A stretch of 64,000 nt of DNA from Megascapheus bottae (GCA_024803745.1 JANJXV010000013.1:16551501-16615500); one strand, 5' to 3'; positions 18,954 through 25,999 are shown, numbered from the stretch's first letter. The notes: generated from the letters alone by a model not told the origin. A program made the numbers and translations.

Positions 18954-21616
18954 CCTCCCTCCCTCCCTCCCTCCCTCCCTCTCCCTCTCCTTCTCCCTCT
19001 TCTTCTCCCTCTCCTTCTCCCTGCCCCTCCCCCTCTGCTTGGAATCATTTTCCTGCCTGGTTTCCTGATACCTAAACTCCTCCTCAGTCTTCAGGCACTC
19101 AGCTCAAGGGCCCTTTCCTTTGGGAAAACATAGGATTGGGAGTGTGACCTAAGCGGTAGCTGGGGGTGTGACCCAAGTGATAGAGCACCTGCTTATCAGG
19201 CAAAGGCCCTGAGTTCAAACCCCAAAACTGGCAGTAAACTTTCTTTGCAAATGAGTCTCCCATCTAGACTATAAACTACACATGAGGTGAGGACTAGGGT
19301 TTGATTCATTCATTTTGTATTTAGTATCCCTAATACAGTTGCTGGAACAGGTAGGCAATACATATACTGTGACTTGAGCAAACGTTAAGAAATGGCAACA
19401 GTTATGAAGCTCCAGTAGTCATTTTACCCCTTCTCCTCCATGGTTACTCATAATAAAATCTCTAGGAAACCACCTGGAGCGCTTCCCTCTTGCTTCAGGA
19501 ACTGGTGAGGAGGGAAGAAATTTGGAAGCAATAACCCATTAGTCCTGGCCAAGAGGAAGAGTAAACACGTGGGAGAGTGGGTGGTGGGAGCCAGACAACA
19601 GCAGGCAAGCCGCTCTCCAGAGTCTGGCTAGCAGACAAGGGTCAGCCAGTCCCAGGCACTAGCCTTAGAGGTTGAGCCAATAGCCAGCCCCTGAGGGGAT
19701 ACTGAGGAGTCTGGAAGCCTCCCTGCCTGCAGTCTTTTCTCTGAAGCTATACTTTGTGGTGCAGTCAAAGCAGTTTTTTCCAAAAGACAGATTATTCCCT
19801 AGCCATTGTCCTATATCTAGGGCCTACCCACCTGTAGGAAACAGGTTCCAGGCTGGGTCCCCTCAGGCAGTGAGGCATTGTAGAAAGTTCTCTGGAACTG
19901 GGGTTCATTATCATTCACATCTTGCAGGGTCACACTCACTGTGGCTGAAGAGGCTAAAGGGGGAAGGCCCCCATCGGTGGCTACTACAATAAGCTGTGGC
20001 TGAGGTTCCAACTCATAGTCCAGCGAGGCGGCTGTGGTGATGATGCCTGAAGTAGGATCAATGGAGAACCAGTGAGTGTGGGAGCCGGGAGCCAAGCTGT
20101 ATGTCACTTGACCATTGGAACCTTGGTCAGGATCCCGGGCTGTCACCCGTACCACAAAGCTGCCAGGCAGTGCAACTTCAGGCAGAGCTTCCGGCCGGTA
20201 GAGTTGGCGGTCAAAGGCAGGAGCATTGTCGTTGACATCGGTGACATGCAACACAAAGGCAGCTTCGGCCCTCAGTGGCGGTGAGCCTGAGTCTGTGGCT
20301 GTAACCCGCAAGTTATAGGCATCCCTCTGTTCCCGGTCGAGTCGCCGAGCCACACATACCAGGTAGATGATGCTGTCTTGGGTGCTAAGGGCAAAGTGGC
20401 CTTCACCACCCTCCAAGGACACATTAACATGAGCAAAGTCACCATCATCTGGGTCTGACACAGAGATGCGGGCAACAAGCTGTCCGGGTGGGGCAGCCTC
20501 AGACACTCGGGGAGAACCGTCTGCACTCAGGAAGATGACAGTCATGGAGGGTTGATTGTCATTGGCATCTCGCACATGCACAGTCACAAAGGCCGAACCC
20601 AGCTCTGGGTGAGCTCCCCCATCCCGTGCCTGCACCACCAATTCGTGGACCCGCCGTTGCTCGAAGTCCAGTGGCCTCTCTAGTCGAAGTAACCCTGTGT
20701 GTGCATCAATGGAGAAAGGCCCATCACCCTCGCTCTGCCTTCGGTTGATCTCATAAGTCACAGCCCCATTGGCACCGGAATCTGCATCAGATGCAAACAC
20801 CTGTAAGACAGGACTTCCTGGGGCCAGGCTCTCCGACACTACCGCATGGTAGCGGCTCTGATTGAAAGACGGTGCATGATCATTGATGTCCAGTAGTGTT
20901 ACATCCAGCAGGGCTTGGGCCCTCCGAGGAGGAGAGCCACCGTCATAGGCCTCCAGCTGTAACATGTAGTGCGAGCGGTTCTCCCGGTCCAGCTCCCCAG
21001 TAACTACTAGTTCAGGTACTGGATTCCCATCAGGACCAGGACGTGTCTCCAGCCGGAAGGTCTCTCCAGCCCCATCACCAGATAGCGAGTAGCCCTGCGT
21101 TCCTAGGCGTCCGGCATCAGCATCATGAGCAGGCTCCAATGGGTAGCGGGTACCAAGAGCTGTATGTTCAGGTATCTGCAGGGCAGCTCGAGCCTGCGGG
21201 AAGGCAGGTGCGTGGTCATTGATGTCAGCCACTCGGACTGTGACTTCCACAGTGGCCCCATCTGGAGTGACTGCTGTGAAGCGGTAGCGGTCTCGCCGCT
21301 CGCGGTCTAATACACGGGCTGTACGGACAACCCCACTGTGCTCATCGATGGCCAGGTCTGTACCCACACCGCTGCCCTCCTGGGCAGAGATGAAGTACAT
21401 AGGAGGAGCTGCCATGCCCGCTGGAAGCCCTGCACTGATGTCCCCGATCAGCGTGCCTGCTGGCTGCTCCTCATCAATCTGCAGGTCCAGGCTTCCAGCC
21501 TGACCCCAGGCTCCTGGCAACGCAGCCCCCAGCAGCACCAGCAGTGGCAGCAAAAGGAGGGGCCTGGAGTTCTTCATGCCAGGGCTGGAGGGCCCGATGC
21601 CCAGCTCCTTCTGCAT
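1071..21616 (-). CDS. DCHS1: DCHS1, protocadherin Dachsous-1 (complete coding region, 20 coding exons)
   Basis: Giant atypical cadherin of the plasma membrane, the heterophilic partner of FAT4. It acts in planar cell polarity, Hippo control of growth, and brain, kidney and valve development. Joined exons (high to low): 19832-21616, 14938-15126, 14613-14844, 14237-14473, 12948-13973, 12523-12716, 12217-12313, 11950-12107, 10917-11781, 10588-10827, 10365-10490, 9569-9778, 6223-7101, 6001-6114, 5625-5836, 5381-5535, 5099-5229, 4718-5001, 4242-4380, 1071-3682. They sum to 9885 nt (3294 aa; human is about 3298). Every junction has GT-AG on the minus strand and the phases match. Visible features are a signal peptide (about 1-38), 27 cadherin repeats counted from DxNDN-type linkers, a transmembrane helix (about 2929-2957) and a 337-residue cytoplasmic tail. 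Identity rests on near-complete similarity to the remembered mammalian Dachsous-1 protein. No disabling change was seen. Confidence 0.97.
4007..4200 (+). repeat. ID-Geo composite SINE in DCHS1 intron 20
   Basis: Full-length: a tRNA-Ala-like left unit (TTTGGCTTAGTGGTAGAG and GGGTTCAATTCCTC, Pol III A and B boxes), the shared right unit ending GAGCTCAAGCCAGGACTGG, and an (AAAAC)n tail. Flanked by a perfect 13-bp target-site duplication AAGATCAAGGGAT at 3994-4006 and 4201-4213. Confidence 0.9.
4242..4380 (-). CDS. DCHS1: DCHS1 exon 20 (EC23)
   Basis: 139 nt, residues 2379-2425. The acceptor is ATTTTAG before GTAATG and the donor is AATG before GTATGT. It encodes VMLLEHTPPGSAILS, TDRDSGVNG and FSVDPNNG. 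A young antisense SINE lies about 41 bp into the following intron. Confidence 0.92.
4718..5001 (-). CDS. DCHS1: DCHS1 exon 19 (EC22, EC23 start)
   Basis: 284 nt, residues 2284-2378. The acceptor is TTCGCAG before ATGCAC and the donor is CAG before GTACTG (weak after +3). It carries GNDVDSGPVLWY, LDFEQCDHYN and the DVNDNTPTF linker. Confidence 0.93.
5099..5229 (-). CDS. DCHS1: DCHS1 exon 18 (EC21 end, EC22 start)
   Basis: 131 nt, residues 2240-2284. The acceptor is GTTCAG before GCTAGT and the donor is GAAG before GTAAGG. It encodes LVLMATDRGSPALVG and the DTNDNRPTI linker. Confidence 0.92.
5381..5535 (-). CDS. DCHS1: DCHS1 exon 17 (EC21)
   Basis: 155 nt, residues 2189-2240. The acceptor is TCACCAG before GTGGAG and the donor is CTCG before GTGAGA. 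It encodes VEADDLDQGSGG through LDREIWAET of EC21; the final Arg codon is split with exon 18. Confidence 0.92.
5625..5836 (-). CDS. DCHS1: DCHS1 exon 16 (EC20 end, EC21 start)
   Basis: 212 nt, residues 2118-2188. The acceptor is CCAACAG before GAGCTA and the donor is CAG before GTGTGG. It carries the DANDNAPRF linker. Confidence 0.93.
6001..6114 (-). CDS. DCHS1: DCHS1 exon 15 (EC20, first part)
   Basis: 114 nt, residues 2080-2118. The acceptor is TCTACAG before GGACTT and the donor is ACAG before GTAGGG. It continues EC20 (SPKAVHAGGSSGPI, ILSGNEKG). Confidence 0.9.
6223..7101 (-). CDS. DCHS1: DCHS1 exon 14 (EC17-EC19, EC20 start)
   Basis: 879 nt, residues 1787-2080. The acceptor is TCTGCAG before ATGGGG and the donor is CCAG before GTTGGT, a weak match at +3 to +5. 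Linkers are DANDHAPAF, DVNDHAPTF, and a degenerate GLQGEPERGPRF at about 2053-2064 between EC19 and EC20. The upstream intron (7102-9568, about 2.5 kb) contains three or four SINE copies. Confidence 0.95.
7628..7873 (-). repeat. B1-Geo composite SINE in DCHS1 intron 13
   Basis: Minus-strand copy: T-run, then the reverse of the right unit (GCTCAGATACTAGGTGCTG...), then the reverse of the B1-like unit (GGCTTTGAATCACAATCC). Diverged. Confidence 0.7.
7962..8095 (+). repeat. B1-like monomer SINE
   Basis: GTGTGGTGGTATACATCTAA, GGAAGCTGAGGCAAAAGGAT and CCTGTCACAC resemble a diverged B1 unit without the right monomer. Confidence 0.6.
8121..8200. repeat. (GGAA)n purine-rich simple repeat
   Basis: Imperfect GGAA/GAAG/GAGG units in DCHS1 intron 13. 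Confidence 0.8.
8384..8665 (+). repeat. B1-Geo composite SINE with (AAT)/(AAG)/(AGG)n tail
   Basis: GCCGGGCATGGTGGCTCAAG and CTGTAATCCTAGCTACTC (B1-like left unit), then GGGGCTGTGGCTCAAGG and CAGAGTTCAAGCCCCATGAC (right unit). The A-rich tail has become an ordered triplet microsatellite. Confidence 0.85.
9075..9195 (+). repeat. B1 monomer SINE
   Basis: CCTGGCATGGTGGCATGCCT, TCCCAGAACTCTAGAGGTTGAAGC and an A-rich tail: a single B1-like unit. Confidence 0.75.
9569..9778 (-). CDS. DCHS1: DCHS1 exon 13 (EC16 end, EC17 start)
   Basis: 210 nt, residues 1717-1787. The acceptor is CTCACAG before TATATG and the donor is CTGG before GTGAGA. It carries the DENDHAPTF linker. Reading past the donor gives an artefactual tail rich in Leu and Phe from intron sequence. 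Confidence 0.93.
9779..10364 (-). other. DCHS1: DCHS1 intron 12 with a MIR-like remnant
   Basis: Mostly unique sequence. Bases about 10020-10120 resemble ancient MIR (GTTGGGCTCAAG, GAGCAAGTCACTTCACATCTCAG), plus strand. Confidence 0.5.
10365..10490 (-). CDS. DCHS1: DCHS1 exon 12 (EC16, middle)
   Basis: 126 nt, residues 1675-1717. The acceptor is TCTCAG before GGGCCA and the donor is ACAG before GTACAC. It encodes GANGQVTYGG through LDREEQEEINLT of EC16. Confidence 0.92.
10588..10827 (-). CDS. DCHS1: DCHS1 exon 11 (EC15 end, EC16 start)
   Basis: 240 nt, residues 1595-1675. The acceptor is CACCTAG before GAGCCC and the donor is CTGG before GTAAGA. It carries LDREQRAEH and the DVNDEAPTF linker. 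The intron to exon 10 is only 89 bp. Confidence 0.94.
10917..11781 (-). CDS. DCHS1: DCHS1 exon 10 (EC13-EC14, EC15 start; GC-rich)
   Basis: 865 nt, residues 1307-1595. The acceptor is CACAG before GTGCTT and the donor is ACCG before GTGAGA. It opens with a Pro/Glu-rich segment where an EC12/EC13 calcium linker would be, then carries DENEHAPAF and DENDNAPVF. Its 3' half is much richer in GC and CpG than neighbouring exons, so long open frames on the other strand across it are composition artefacts. Confidence 0.95.
11950..12107 (-). CDS. DCHS1: DCHS1 exon 9 (EC12, second part)
   Basis: 158 nt, residues 1254-1306. The acceptor is CCCCAG before GTCCTG and the donor is CAG before GTATGT. It continues EC12 (FSLHPHSGELLTA, then AHDQGSP). 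Its end lacks the usual DxNDN linker; EC13 starts in the next exon. Confidence 0.92.
12217..12313 (-). CDS. DCHS1: DCHS1 exon 8 (EC12, first part)
   Basis: 97 nt, residues 1222-1254. The acceptor is CTGTAG before GTACCA and the donor is ACTG before GTATGG. It encodes the PPGTPVTTLQAKDPDEGENG segment of EC12. It is the smallest coding exon and is too short to stand out as an ORF. Confidence 0.9.
12523..12716 (-). CDS. DCHS1: DCHS1 exon 7 (EC11 end)
   Basis: 194 nt, residues 1157-1221. The acceptor is TCCCAG before GAGAAG and the donor is CAG before GTATGT. It carries the LDRE motif and the DLNDNSPTF linker, followed by a Gly/Ala-rich insertion at the start of EC12. Confidence 0.93.
12948..13973 (-). 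CDS. DCHS1: DCHS1 exon 6 (EC8-EC10, EC11 start)
   Basis: 1026 nt, residues 815-1157. The acceptor is CCCTAG before GTCGCT and the donor is ACTG before GTAAGC. It contains a canonical DVNDNAPAF linker after EC8, a degenerate boundary TQDLGTHRLAPRF after EC9 (about residues 985-996), and a partly degenerate NQNDHSPRL after EC10. Confidence 0.94.
14237..14473 (-). CDS. DCHS1: DCHS1 exon 5 (EC7 end, EC8 start)
   Basis: 237 nt, residues 736-815. The acceptor is TTCTAG before GGCTTT and the donor is CCAG before GTATCA. The EC7/EC8 boundary reads VHGTPTPPTF instead of DxNDNxPxF, so the calcium-binding linker is absent, as in other Dachsous proteins. Confidence 0.92.
14613..14844 (-). CDS. DCHS1: DCHS1 exon 4 (end of EC6, start of EC7)
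   Basis: 232 nt covering residues 659 to 736. The acceptor is ACCAG before GGAGGC and the donor is TCGG before GTGAGG. It carries the DENDNPPQF linker that closes EC6 and the DPDQG motif of EC7. The intron on its 5' side is only about 93 bp. Confidence 0.93.
14938..15126 (-). CDS. DCHS1: DCHS1 exon 3 (EC6, part)
   Basis: 189 nt, residues 596-658, phase 0 at both ends. The acceptor is CTCTTCAG before GTGACT and the donor is GGG before GTGAGT. It encodes the first part of EC6, including the calcium-binding DxD motif (TDADSG). The preceding intron (15127-19831) is about 4.7 kb and holds B1-type, ID-type and L2 repeats. Confidence 0.93.
15205..15392 (+). repeat. B1-like SINE, 5' part, split by a later SINE
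   Basis: GTGGCTCATGCTTGTAATCCC and following sequence. Its right-hand part may continue at 15656-15800 after the younger insertion at 15397-15655. Confidence 0.55.
15397..15655 (+). repeat. B1-Geo composite SINE
   Basis: CTGGGTGTGGTGGCTCACTC, TGTAATCCTAGCTACTCAG, then CAGGCCCAGAGTTCAAGCCC and an (AAAAC)n tail. In DCHS1 intron 2. Confidence 0.85.
15656..15800 (+). repeat. ID-like SINE segment
   Basis: CTCAAGTGGTAGAATGCCTG (A box-like) and CCGAGTTCAAACCCCAGGAC (B box-like) with an A-rich tail. Confidence 0.6.
16130..16330 (-). repeat. ID-Geo composite SINE
   Basis: Reverse orientation: T-run, CCAGTCCTGGGGCTTGAAC, GCTCAAGGCTAGCACTCTAC, then CATGCATGCTAGGCAAGCAC at the 5' end of the element. 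Confidence 0.85.
16370..16462 (-). repeat. B1-like fragment
   Basis: TTATGCCGGGCAAGCTGGC and GCTGGGATAACAGGCATGCAC resemble the reverse complement of a B1 unit. Confidence 0.5.
16463..17399. other. DCHS1 intron 2, unique stretch
   Basis: No exon seen. Bases about 16540-16620 (GGCTAGGTACACACACAGTAGG, TTTGTTCGTTGAGTAAATGG) look like a MIR/L2 3' end. The short open frame at 16964-17368 has no recognisable similarity. Confidence 0.4.
17599..17795. mobile_element. Short hAT-like non-autonomous DNA element
   Basis: Ends are inverted: CCGGGGTGGGGAAC at the left and, reversed, CAGGGAGTGGGGAAC at the right. The interior reads GGCCTGTGGGTCATATAAGG and, reversed, CTGCCAAGGGCCATTTGG, typical of small hAT MITEs in mammals. 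No coding capacity. A target duplication is no longer clear. Confidence 0.6.
18223..18267. repeat. (TAG)n and (GT)n microsatellites
   Basis: About eight GTA/TAG triplets followed by GT repeats in DCHS1 intron 2. Confidence 0.9.
18268..18493 (-). repeat. B1-Geo composite SINE
   Basis: Reverse orientation: GCTTGAACTCAGGGCCTGG (right unit), GTTAACTGGATATAAGAG, GGCTGGCTTTGAACTTCAG (B1-like unit). Confidence 0.75.
18893..19033. repeat. (CT)n followed by (CCCT)n, long polypyrimidine tract
   Basis: About 28 CT units, about seven CCCT units and then CTCCTT/CCCTT variants. In the DCHS1 pre-mRNA sense this is a polypurine tract of about 140 nt. Confidence 0.95.
19150..19240 (+). repeat. ID-like SINE monomer
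   Basis: GACCCAAGTGATAGAGCACCTG (A box-like) and GAGTTCAAACCCCAAAACTGG (B box-like). Confidence 0.65.
19391..19831. other. DCHS1 intron 2 next to exon 2, unique
   Basis: No further feature recognised. It includes a Leu/Ser-poor low-complexity-free stretch that may hold conserved splicing sequence. Confidence 0.3.
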
Positions 21617-21736
21617 GACAAGGGCAGCCCAGCAGGAGCTGGAGCTCCAGCTCCAGGCCAGACTCTAGGCCCAGCTTGATTTCAGCCTTTGGATCAGGTC
21701 TGCCTTGGACCCTCAGTGCAGCTCAGGCTCCTTGAC
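19832..21736 (-). CDS. DCHS1: DCHS1 exon 2: 5'UTR end, start codon, signal peptide, EC1-EC5
   Basis: The acceptor (CTAG) precedes 21736. Bases 21617-21736 are 5'UTR and the ATG is at 21614-21616; 595 codons follow, ending with a complete CAG before a GTGGGT donor. Residues 20-33 are a leucine-rich signal core and cleavage is likely near Gly38. Five linkers are seen: DINDHAP, DINDHAP, DANDNQP, DVNDNAP and DVNDNEP, so this exon carries EC1 to EC5 and the start of EC6. A second in-frame Met at residue 14 sits directly before the hydrophobic core; Met1 is preferred because the 13 residues before it match the known mammalian N-terminus. EC1-EC4 are the region that binds FAT4 in this family. Confidence 0.95.
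21617..21736 (-). other. DCHS1: DCHS1 5'UTR portion in exon 2
   Basis: 120 nt between the acceptor at 21737-21738 (polypyrimidine TTTTCTCCTAG) and the ATG. The base at -3 is G, an acceptable initiation context, and +4 is C. Confidence 0.75.
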
Positions 21737-21837
21737 CTAGGAGAAAAGCAGAAGTGATAAGGTCACCCCTAGGGAAGGATCTGTAACCCAGAAGGACTGT
21801 GAAACAGGCCAGACCTACACTCAAACATGTTCAGCCC

Positions 21838-22096
21838 TGGGGCCAGGTGCAGTATCTGTAATCCCAGCTACTTGGGAGGTGGAAATAGAAGAATGACATT
21901 TCTAGGTCAGCTTGGGGCCAGAATTTAAAACAAAAAAGTGAATGGGACTATCTCCATAAAACAAGCCAAGTGAGGTAAAGCATACTGATAATTTCAGGTA
22001 TGAGGAAGGCAGAGGCAGAATGATTTCAGTCCAAATTTAGCCCTGGGCCAAAAAAAGCAAGACCTTATCTGAAAAGTAACTCAAACATGGCTAGAG
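21838..22096 (+). repeat. Two diverged B1-like units
   Basis: GCCAGGTGCAGTATCTGTAATCCC at 21843 and a second TGAGGTAAAGCATACTGATAAT unit at about 21971, each ending A-rich. In DCHS1 intron 1; possible continuation at 22336-22385. Confidence 0.55.
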
Positions 22097-22335
22097 GAAG
22101 CCAGGTACGGTGGCTCATGCCTGTAATCCTAGCTACTCAGGAGGCTGAGATTGGAAGATCAAGGTTCAAAGCCAGCCTGGCACAAAAGAAGCTGAGACTC
22201 TTATCCCCAATTAACCTCTAGAAAACGGGAAGTGGGGCTTGGCTCAAAGGTAAGGCAGTAGCCTTGAGCTAAAGAAATCAGGGACAGCACCCAGGCCAAG
22301 TTCAAGCCCCATTACCCATCAAAAAAAAAAAAAAG
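22097..22335 (+). repeat. B1-Geo composite SINE
   Basis: CCAGGTACGGTGGCTCATGC, TGTAATCCTAGCTACTCAGG, right unit ending GTTCAAGCCCCATTACCC, A14 tail. Confidence 0.85.
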
Positions 22336-22589
22336 GCTCAAAGGGTAGAGAATTTGCCTAGCAATCCCAAGGTCCTAAGTGAAATTGCAGTGTGCCAAGG
22401 CAGGTGTTCAGTCCCCATCAAGCAAGGTCCTTCCATCTCTAGCCCTAGGGGAATCTGTGTTTTGGGATTCATCAGGCTCTCCCTACCAGTGTCTCCCTTG
22501 GCAAGTCCCCATGTCACACTGACCCCTCTCCGTAGGTAATTCTGCTTTCTGTTTTTTGTGTCAGATGGCCAGTCTGGTCTAGACCAGTC

Positions 22590-22845
22590 TAGCCAGGTAC
22601 TGGTGGCCCACACCTGTCATCCTAGCTATTCAGGAGGGTGAGACGTGAGGATTTCAGTTCAAAGCCAGCCAGGAAAGGAAAATTCACTAGACTCTTATGT
22701 CCAGCTCACTACCAAAAGAGCTGAAAATGGAGCTGTGGTTCAAATGGTAGAGTATTAGCCTTGATCAAAAAATAAAACAAAAATAAAAAGCTCAGGGACT
22801 GTGCCCAAGCCTCGAGCTCAAGCCCCAGAACAGCACATACACACA
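22590..22845 (+). repeat. B1-Geo composite SINE
   Basis: CCAGGTACTGGTGGCCCAC, TCATCCTAGCTATTCAGGAG, GAGCTGTGGTTCAAATGGTAG, GAGCTCAAGCCCCAGAAC. An internal A-rich insertion occurs in the right unit. Confidence 0.8.
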
Positions 22846-23488
22846 ATGTATGAACACACTGTTCTTATTTTCATTTCACTGAGGACTAATACCCCTTTCC
22901 AGCCTCATTAATTAAATACTTGGTAACCATGTCTGAATTGTCAATCTTTTCCTCTGCTAGAGCCTTCTATCAGTATTTAAATATGCTCAAGTATCTCTTA
23001 TTATACACATACTCCATCTCTATCTTTTGTCCATTCAACAACAACGAGTACCAACTACATGGAGGCACCAGACATATAACATGAATGAAGGAAGAAGTGC
23101 CTAGCTTCATGGACGCTAACAGACAAGTTAACTGGACAAGTAGTTACAAGTATGATAAGGTTGTGAAAGAGAAGTACGGGAGAGCTTTTCTGAAGAAGTG
23201 ATGTTCAAGCTGAGAGGCAAACAATGACTAGGTGTTGGCCAGGCAAAGATGCACAGACATCAGAGATGTAGGGAAGACTATCTCTGGAAGAGTGATCAGA
23301 ATTTGAAAGGGTCTAGGAGCCATACTCAAGGAAGGCCTGAGAGTACCTGGAGTGGTTTAGAAGCACTAGACTTGACATGTAGTGCTGAGGACAGAGTATC
23401 AAATGAGACAGTATAAAATGAAAAGAAGTATCAGGTTATGGCTTACATTTTGTGAGGACCACTGTCACTACCATTAAGAAACAAGGAC
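22846..23488 (+). repeat. L2/MIR-like ancient remnants in DCHS1 intron 1
   Basis: CCATTCAACAACAACGAGTACC (about 23032), then AGAGCTTTTCTGAAGAAGTGATG (about 23183) and GCCAGGCAAAGATGC, in the order seen in old L2-type elements. Otherwise unique. Confidence 0.35.
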
Positions 23489-23752
23489 TTGCCGGGAGTT
23501 TGGCCTAGTGGTAGAGTGCTTGCCTAGCATGCACGAAGACCCGGGTTTGATTCTTCGGTACCACATACATAGAAAAAAGCTGGAAGTGGTGCTGTGGCTC
23601 AAGTGGTAGAGTTCTAGCCTTGAGAAAGCCCAAGGACAGTGCTCAGGCCCCGAGTTCAAGACCAGGACTGGCAAAAAAAGGAAGGAAGGAAGGAAGCAAG
23701 CAAGGAAGGAAGGAAGGAAGGAAGGAAGGAAGGAAGGAAGGAAGGAAAGACA
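23489..23752 (+). repeat. ID-Geo composite SINE with (GAAG)n tail
   Basis: GCCGGGAGTTTGGCCTAGTG, GCATGCACGAAGACCCGGG, GGTGCTGTGGCTCAAGTGG, AGGACTGGC, then about 70 bp of GGAAGGAAGG. Confidence 0.9.
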
Positions 23753-24530
23753 GCCGGATAGGCTGGTGAAACAATGAAGAAGTATTTGTGAGAGTCACTG
23801 TTTGGGAGTGTCTTGGATGTGCGTTTAGCAATAAAAAATAGGGGAGAGGTAGGTAGGTCTGCTGAGAGTTGAGGCTGATCCTATTCATTTACTCTGTCAG
23901 TGGAGAGAACAGTTGTGGTTTAGGAGGAGAGAAGATTCACCGACGGCAAGGTCAATGTATTTCTCACACTGGCATCAAAATGATCTGTCTTCCCACCCAG
24001 ACAATTAGTGTTTTAAGGGATAAGATTGGAGTTTATTCACCTTCATGTGTAGTGTGAAGCAGGGTGCATGATCAATGAATTTTCAGAATGAAAAGATAAA
24101 TTAGTAGTGTGAAATAAAAGAGAATGGTCACCCTTAAACAGGAAGGATTCCTGTTTAAGCTGGAAGCAGTCCCTTCCCCCCCTTTCCTCAAGCGGGAGAC
24201 CTTCATGACTTTTCCCATTGCTCAACCTGGGCCCTATCACTGCAAAATCCCCAAGGGCAGTAGAGGACTCTCACCACGGGCCCAGAGGCTCACACTCATA
24301 AAGATGATCCCACACACCGCCTAGCACATTTGAGACTCACACAGATATATTTTCAGTCAGACTCATATGCAGATAGGCATACTCAATACACATTCACACA
24401 CACACACACAGAGAACGAGAGAAGAGAGATAGCTTACTGTGACACCTACAAAAATAAGGGTTCATGCAAATGAACGCCTCTCCTCACTTGCAATCTTTTC
24501 ACAGATGGCATAATCAATTCTCACAGAACC

Positions 24531-24533
<3 letters not shown>

Positions 24534-24569
<36 letters not shown>
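24534..24569. repeat. (AC)n microsatellite
   Basis: About 17 AC units; a shorter CA run occurs at about 24391-24410. Confidence 0.95.
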
Positions 24570-24571
<2 letters not shown>

Positions 24572-24599
24572 TTCCTCATGGAAAGACACACTCACACCC

Positions 24600-25617
24600 T
24601 TTGATACGGGACTTCACACACACATGCACAGGCACAGGTCCCTCCCACATCCTCCCACACCCAGAGAAGCCACTGCTACATATGTGGACAAGGCAGGCAC
24701 GCGCGCACACACTTGTAGACCCACCCACACGCAGGCGTGCTCTCACACATGCTGCCGGGGCACTCGTGGTCAGCCCTGCGGCTGCAGCTGTGACCTCCAG
24801 GTCCCTAGGGCCTCTGTCTGGACTATGCCTCATCACTTCCTGCTCTGCGGCTTCCAGTTCCAAACTCGAACTCCAGACTCTCTCCCGAGACCGTCTCATC
24901 CCCTCTCCAGCCTTTTCTCAGGACCATCTCTCCCATCTGTTTGGTGTTTCTCTCTGCCTCTCCATAAGAGTTGCTCCCCCTCCCAGTCCTTCTCTCTTTC
25001 CTATCCAGCTCTGTCTCATCCCAGCCCAGTTCAGATTATCTTTTCCCAGTCTGAGTGCCTCTTGCCAGCTCCCAGCTTGGTCACATCTCTTCTCCCAACA
25101 ATTTCTGTCTTTGCTACATGCCCTTGCTCTGTCCTCAGCCCTGTTACTTGGTCCTCTGATTTCAGCCTGCTCTTCCCCCCATATCCCCACATCTGGGCCT
25201 CTGGAACCACAGCTGGTTCTCATTAGGAGGGGGAGGGGCAAGACTGTTCATTGGGGCCTGAAACGTGATGTCAATTCCCCACTCCTTCGTTAGCAGAGCC
25301 CCCTCCCGACCCCAGCCTGTGTCTCTGGTACCTGGGAACAGTGGGAAACACAGGAGAGGAAGAGAGGTGGGCTGTGGGGAGGCACAGGGGGACCACAAGG
25401 GAAACAGGGTGCTCTCTCCGGGAGGAAGTATAGGAGTGGCCCGAGGTACAGAAGGGGAAGCAGGCTAGGGGAGCTGGCACCGCCTAGGCCTCCTCCCTCA
25501 ACTTCCTGTCCCAGGGCCAGTGAGGGGCAGGACCAGAAAGACAACAAGGCTGAGGAGGGGGGCTGCAAATGGGGGCTGTAAGAAGAGTAAGAGGCTAGCC
25601 TCAGTGAGTGAAGGGAG

Positions 25618-25660
<43 letters not shown>

Positions 25661-25740
25661 AAGGAAGAGAAGTGAGTTCTAGTAGGAGGATGGTAAGGAG
25701 CAACACTAAAAGAGAGTGAATATGTAAAGCAGAGGAAAGA
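24600..25740. other. GC-richer, repeat-free block in DCHS1 intron 1
   Basis: About 1.1 kb without recognisable SINE or LINE. It is pyrimidine-rich in the first half (24890-25200) and G/A-rich in the second (25290-25600). Open frames on both strands (up to 230 codons) reflect composition and show no domain. Possible regulatory DNA. Confidence 0.35.
25620..25657. repeat. (GA)n microsatellite
   Basis: About 17 GA units at the end of the GC-richer block in intron 1. Confidence 0.95.
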
Positions 25741-25999
25741 GTGAGTGGAGACAGAACAGCCAGACCCAGGGAGATTCAGAAGTGCAGGAGCCAGAGCTGG
25801 AGGATGGGGAGGGGAGAGAAAACGAGGTGGGAGGAACAGAAGGTTGAAGAACTAGCTTTCTTGGCTATCCCTGGGACAACCCCATGGGACAGTAGCCAGG
25901 GAAGTGCCAGGGCCTGGCTCTGTCTCTCCCAAGGATGCATTCCCAGCAGGCACTCCAGCAAGAGGTTGAGGACAGATGTGAGGAGGGGGAAAGGCTCTA

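Larger units (their letters stand above)
17400..19390 (+). mobile_element. Ancient L2-like LINE, split by later insertions
   Basis: Collinear L2-type segments: CTCTCCAACTCTAAAC (17397), CAGTTGCTCAAGCCAGC-like (about 18005), AAATCCGATCATTTTACTCCTGA (about 18719), CAAACTCTTTAGATTGGCTCC, TTCAGGCACTCAGCTCAAGG (about 19090) and the 3' end ATTCATTCATTTTGTATTTAGTAT (about 19303). It is interrupted by a hAT-like element, a SINE, microsatellites and an ID monomer. Confidence 0.55.

Noticed and set aside
24601..25293. 230-codon plus-strand frame in DCHS1 intron 1
   Set aside because: Ser/Leu/Pro-rich composition from a pyrimidine-rich block, overlaps another open frame, no domain, no splice context.
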